Of a DNA stretch of 64,000 bases, positions 61,358 to 64,000 are shown in pieces. Source of the stretch: JADJRG01 sp964474905 (lineage in GTDB: Bacteria; Myxococcota_A; Polyangia; Nannocystales; Nannocystaceae). Position 1 is the stretch's first letter; every line of letters begins with the position of its first letter. The notes under the pieces were generated by a model. That model saw only the letters and a list, made by a program, of their open reading frames with translations. It was not told the DNA's origin and made no database searches. Location of the stretch: NCBI GenBank assembly GCA_964474905.1, contig CAYYUP010000012.1, forward strand, positions 46,337 through 110,336. Reading direction: 5' to 3'. A program made the translations under genes and the position numbers.

Positions 61358-63328
61358 ATGGTCGTGATCCTCCCTCAGCTCGATCCCAAAAGCGATGAAC
61401 GCCGCACTGGCCTCGCTCGCCAACAGCGCAAATACACCTACGATCACAGCTTGGTCGAGCCGCTCGCTCTCCTGGGAAAAGTGCCTCGCGCGGACAAGCC
61501 AAGCCTACGTTGGTGGATGACCGTGATGTCGGTGGTCACACAAAACTTGGCGAACAGTCTGGCGATCAAAGTAGAGCAGGCGAGCGACGGGTTCATCTCC
61601 TTCGGTGAGGACGGGGATGATAGCGCGGAGGTCAAGGCGGACCTCGAGATGCTGCTGGAGGACGCCTCGCGGATCGCCGCGGGTGATCTTGAGGGCGTCG
61701 AGCCAGGCGACCTCGAGAATGACGGCGTGGTCTCCTTTGGCGACGATGACGGCGGTTTTTGGTCTCGGATCAAGAGTCGAGTTCGCCGCGAGCCTTCGCA
61801 AGCTGAGGAGGAGTCGGTGGGGTCCATCGCCGAAAAGGCTGAGTCCTCTGTGGTCAGCGAAATCGAAGCGGCGCTTCGCAAGGCCTCCAACAGTTTCTTG
61901 AACAAGGGGGAGTCTGTGCTGCGGATCGAGGGCAGACCGACAAGCCTCGCCGACTACGATGCGCTCTTTAAAACGATTGAAATCCCGGCGATCCGCGACA
62001 CCTATCAGCAAGACAGTACCTTTGCCCGAATGCGGCTTGCAGGCGCCAACCCGGCGATGATTGAACGGGTCCGCCGGCCTTCGACGAAGCTGCCGGTCAG
62101 CGAAACGCACTATCAGGTCGCGATGGCCGATCCCGATGATACTCTCGAGCGCGCCGGCACCGAGGGTCGACTTTTCCAGCTCGACTTTGCTGGCCTCGAC
62201 GGTCTGGTGGAGGGCAGCTATCCCAGGTATCGCAAATACATGCCGGCACCGATTGCTCTCTTTGCGGTCCCCAGGGGCGACGGCGATCGTGCCCTGCGCC
62301 CGGTGGCGATCCAGACGGAGCAGCGCAACTCCCCGGAGAGCCCCGTGCTGACGCCCGCCGATGGCGAGGCCTGGCTCGTCGCCAAGAACGCGGTCCAGGT
62401 CGCCGACGGTTGTTACCACGAGGGGATCTCGCACCTCGCACGGACTCACTTCCTGGTCGAGCCTTTTGTGATCGCGACCAAGCGCCAGCTCTCAAAACGG
62501 CATCCGCTCCACGTTCTCCTCGCGCCTCATTTCGAGGGCACGCTCTACATCAATGATTCGGCCCAAAGTGCGCTCATCGCCCCGCAGGGTGGGGTCAACC
62601 GTCTGTTGGCGCCATCAATCGACGCGGTTCGTATGGCCACGGTTCTCGGTGTGCAGAGTTTTCCCTTCGACGATGCAGGCCTCGAAAAACAGCTCGTTGC
62701 CCGCGGCGTCGACGATCCCGAAGCACTGCCCGACTACCCCTTTCGCGACGACGGCCGCCTGATCTGGGCTGCGATCCATACATGGGTGAGCCGCTACATC
62801 GCCCTCTACTACATCGGCGACGACCACGTCGGCGGCGACTACGAACTCCAGGCCTGGGCCGCCGAGCTCATCTCCTTTGAGGGCGGGCGAGTTATCGGTT
62901 TCGGCCAAGAGGGTGGGGTAAGGACGCGCGAGTACTTGATCGAGGTCATCACTACCCTGATCTTCACGGGCAGCGCTCAGCATGCAGCCGTAAACTTCCC
63001 CCAGGGGTCGATCATGAGTTACGTGCCGGCCCAGCCCCTGGCGACCTACGCTCCATCGACGCCGCAGACCAAGCTCCTCGATGTTCTTCCTCCTCTCGAG
63101 CAGGCCCTCGCCCAGACCGAGACCGCACGCAGCCTAGGCCTCGCCTACTACACGATCCTCGGTCGCTACAAAGAGGGTACCTTCGAGGATCCAAAGGTTG
63201 CCGCTCCGCTCGCGGAGTTTCAAGCGGAGCTTGTGCGAATTGAGGCAGTCATCCTCGAACGCAACCAGGATCGCGTGCCCTACACAGAACTGCTGCCCTC
63301 GAAGATCCCGCAGAGTATCAACATCTAG
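61358..63328 (+). CDS. Lipoxygenase
   Basis: A 656-residue enzyme. The His motif H-x4-H-x4-H-x17-H-x8-H is intact at 354, 359, 364, 382 and 391 (YHEGISHLARTHFLVEP start). The second iron-binding site is QHAAVNFPQ, with His542 and Asn546, and the protein ends in the C-terminal Ile656 that coordinates iron. It oxygenates polyunsaturated fatty acids. No N-terminal PLAT domain is visible; instead residues about 80-185 hold an acidic low-complexity insertion (FGEDGDDSAEV, GVVSFGDDDGGF). No signal peptide. Regiospecificity is not readable. Confidence 0.93.
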   Translation: MVVILPQLDPKSDERRTGLARQQRKYTYDHSLVEPLALLGKVPRADKPSLRWWMTVMSVVTQNLANSLAIKVEQASDGFISFGEDGDDSAEVKADLEMLLEDASRIAAGDLEGVEPGDLENDGVVSFGDDDGGFWSRIKSRVRREPSQAEEESVGSIAEKAESSVVSEIEAALRKASNSFLNKGESVLRIEGRPTSLADYDALFKTIEIPAIRDTYQQDSTFARMRLAGANPAMIERVRRPSTKLPVSETHYQVAMADPDDTLERAGTEGRLFQLDFAGLDGLVEGSYPRYRKYMPAPIALFAVPRGDGDRALRPVAIQTEQRNSPESPVLTPADGEAWLVAKNAVQVADGCYHEGISHLARTHFLVEPFVIATKRQLSKRHPLHVLLAPHFEGTLYINDSAQSALIAPQGGVNRLLAPSIDAVRMATVLGVQSFPFDDAGLEKQLVARGVDDPEALPDYPFRDDGRLIWAAIHTWVSRYIALYYIGDDHVGGDYELQAWAAELISFEGGRVIGFGQEGGVRTREYLIEVITTLIFTGSAQHAAVNFPQGSIMSYVPAQPLATYAPSTPQTKLLDVLPPLEQALAQTETARSLGLAYYTILGRYKEGTFEDPKVAAPLAEFQAELVRIEAVILERNQDRVPYTELLPSKIPQSINI

Positions 63329-63329
63329 C

Positions 63330-63497
63330 CGGCTCTGCGGCTCTGCGGCTCTGCGTGCGATTGTTCGCAAGGAGCACTACTACGACGTGATCATCACGGG
63401 TGTCCATCTGGAATCCGCCAGCGTGACCTTCGCGAAGTTCGAACAGGGCTCGCCTACCGAGGAGGTACGCCTGATGCTGATGCTCGCGGTTGAGTAG
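63330..63497 (+). pseudogene. Possible Hcp-like (type VI secretion) C-terminal fragment
   Basis: After three GGCTCTGC units (63332-63356) a short frame reads IVRKEHYYDVIITGVHLESA, continuing with TEEVRLMLML. The strand pattern resembles the last part of Hcp tube proteins. There is no N-terminal part, so it would be a remnant. Assignment is weak. Confidence 0.3.
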
Positions 63498-63531
63498 GCG
63501 ATCGGGGCCGGCCTCGCGGACCCGCTACGGA

Positions 63532-64000
63532 TCAGCCAGGGATCTTGCAGAAGGGAGCTTCTAGTACGATCTCGTTGGCGGGATCGACGACGCACTCCGC
63601 CTCGTTGGGGACTGCCAACAGACGGAGTTCGTCGATGCCGGCTGTGTTCACGTCGATCGAGATCGCATCGGCGAATTCACCCGGCTGGAGGATAATGTCA
63701 ATATTGGCCTCCTGGATCAGAGACTCTATGCCCATAGACGTTCCGTAGACCTCGATGGTCACACCCGCTGTAAGCGGCACCGCACCTTCGTTGCCGAGCT
63801 GCACCCAGACCGTGACTTGGTCGACGCCGGAGCACTCATTGAGGCATGATTCGGGCGAGAGCATCACCAGGTCCGGGGCCAAGAGACCGTCTGCAGGCGA
63901 GAGATCGCCGGAGCGGAAATTGTTGTAGGAGAGCCAGTTTGGATCGGGCGTTTGTGGAACGGTGCCGTCGTCATTGATATTGGTGATATTGTACGCGTGT
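63532..64000 (-). CDS. Surface protein C-terminus with CARDB-like domain (5' part outside window)
   Basis: A minus-strand frame open to the window edge. It reads NITNINDDGTVPQTPDPNWL, then APDLVMLSPESCLNECSGVD and VTVWVQLGNEGAVPLTAGVT, ending FCKIPG. LAPDL followed by a beta-sandwich pattern is the CARDB adhesion type seen after FG-GAP repeats in myxobacterial proteins. Four Cys suggest disulfides and export. Confidence 0.75.
   Translation of the reverse strand, partial: HAYNITNINDDGTVPQTPDPNWLSYNNFRSGDLSPADGLLAPDLVMLSPESCLNECSGVDQVTVWVQLGNEGAVPLTAGVTIEVYGTSMGIESLIQEANIDIILQPGEFADAISIDVNTAGIDELRLLAVPNEAECVVDPANEIVLEAPFCKIPG

Noticed and set aside
63332..63356. Three GGCTCTGC units after the lipoxygenase stop
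   Set aside because: Too short and too few to be a CRISPR or meaningful repeat array; probably slippage.

Overview
This is high-GC DNA from a myxobacterium, most likely of the Nannocystineae type (inference). The support is three Ser/Thr protein kinases with accessory domains, many lipoproteins whose lipobox is followed by long Ser/Thr/Gly/Asp-rich low-complexity linkers, von Willebrand A, DUF4215 and FG-GAP surface proteins, a bacterial lipoxygenase, and GC-rich third codon positions. Five 100-base runs of N are scaffold gaps, and at least three lie in repetitive coding sequence. No rRNA, tRNA or CRISPR array was seen.

Region by region. 1-5.6 kb: a membrane-anchored kinase with a TPR-like tail (minus, cut by the window edge), then an operon of an exported unknown protein, a MoaD/ThiS-type small protein ending in Gly-Gly and a tungsten/molybdenum aldehyde ferredoxin oxidoreductase. 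5.6-7.5 kb: two paralogous lipoproteins with non-standard haem-like Cys/His motifs and a decayed third copy. 7.7-16.1 kb: housekeeping genes (rpmB with a candidate switching leader and a terminator, a HAD 5'-nucleotidase, a Crp/Fnr regulator, a ureohydrolase, uvrA, pdxA). 16.1-24.6 kb: DUF3108 protein, kinase, gamma-carbonic anhydrase, fused HyuA-HyuB oxoprolinase, divergent Lgt. 24.7-30.3 kb: vWA lipoprotein, SulP transporter, small envelope proteins, deoxynucleoside kinase. 30.4-37.7 kb: a kinase-ATPase signalling giant, an unrecognised two-gene cassette and an FG-GAP lipoprotein.

38.0-39.4 kb holds what I consider the most interesting locus: an AhpD/carboxymuconolactone-decarboxylase-like gene behind a perfect match to the promoter reported for ECF41 sigma factors, followed by an ECF41 sigma gene that has lost its DNA-binding and core-binding part and keeps only the C-terminal SnoaL-like regulatory domain. 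39.6-49.3 kb: central metabolism (pyruvate carboxylase, GlpX fructose-1,6-bisphosphatase, YbgC-like thioesterase, homoserine dehydrogenase, enolase) around a propeller-like lipoprotein. 49.3-55.2 kb: a coupled pair of apparently inactive M16 peptidase homologues, a ZIP-plus-Cu/Zn-efflux permease fusion with Gly-His-Asp repeats, and an alkyltransferase-like DNA-repair protein. 55.2-64 kb: FG-GAP lipoprotein, GFA protein, ISL3-type transposase, His-rich membrane protein, SUKH-like protein, RidA and a lipoxygenase with an intact iron-ligand set. The left end of a CARDB-like surface protein closes the window.

A 32-bp AT-rich element with GACATG/CATGTC half-sites occurs at 26328 and 55201 with 26 of 32 identical bases, and is a candidate shared operator.
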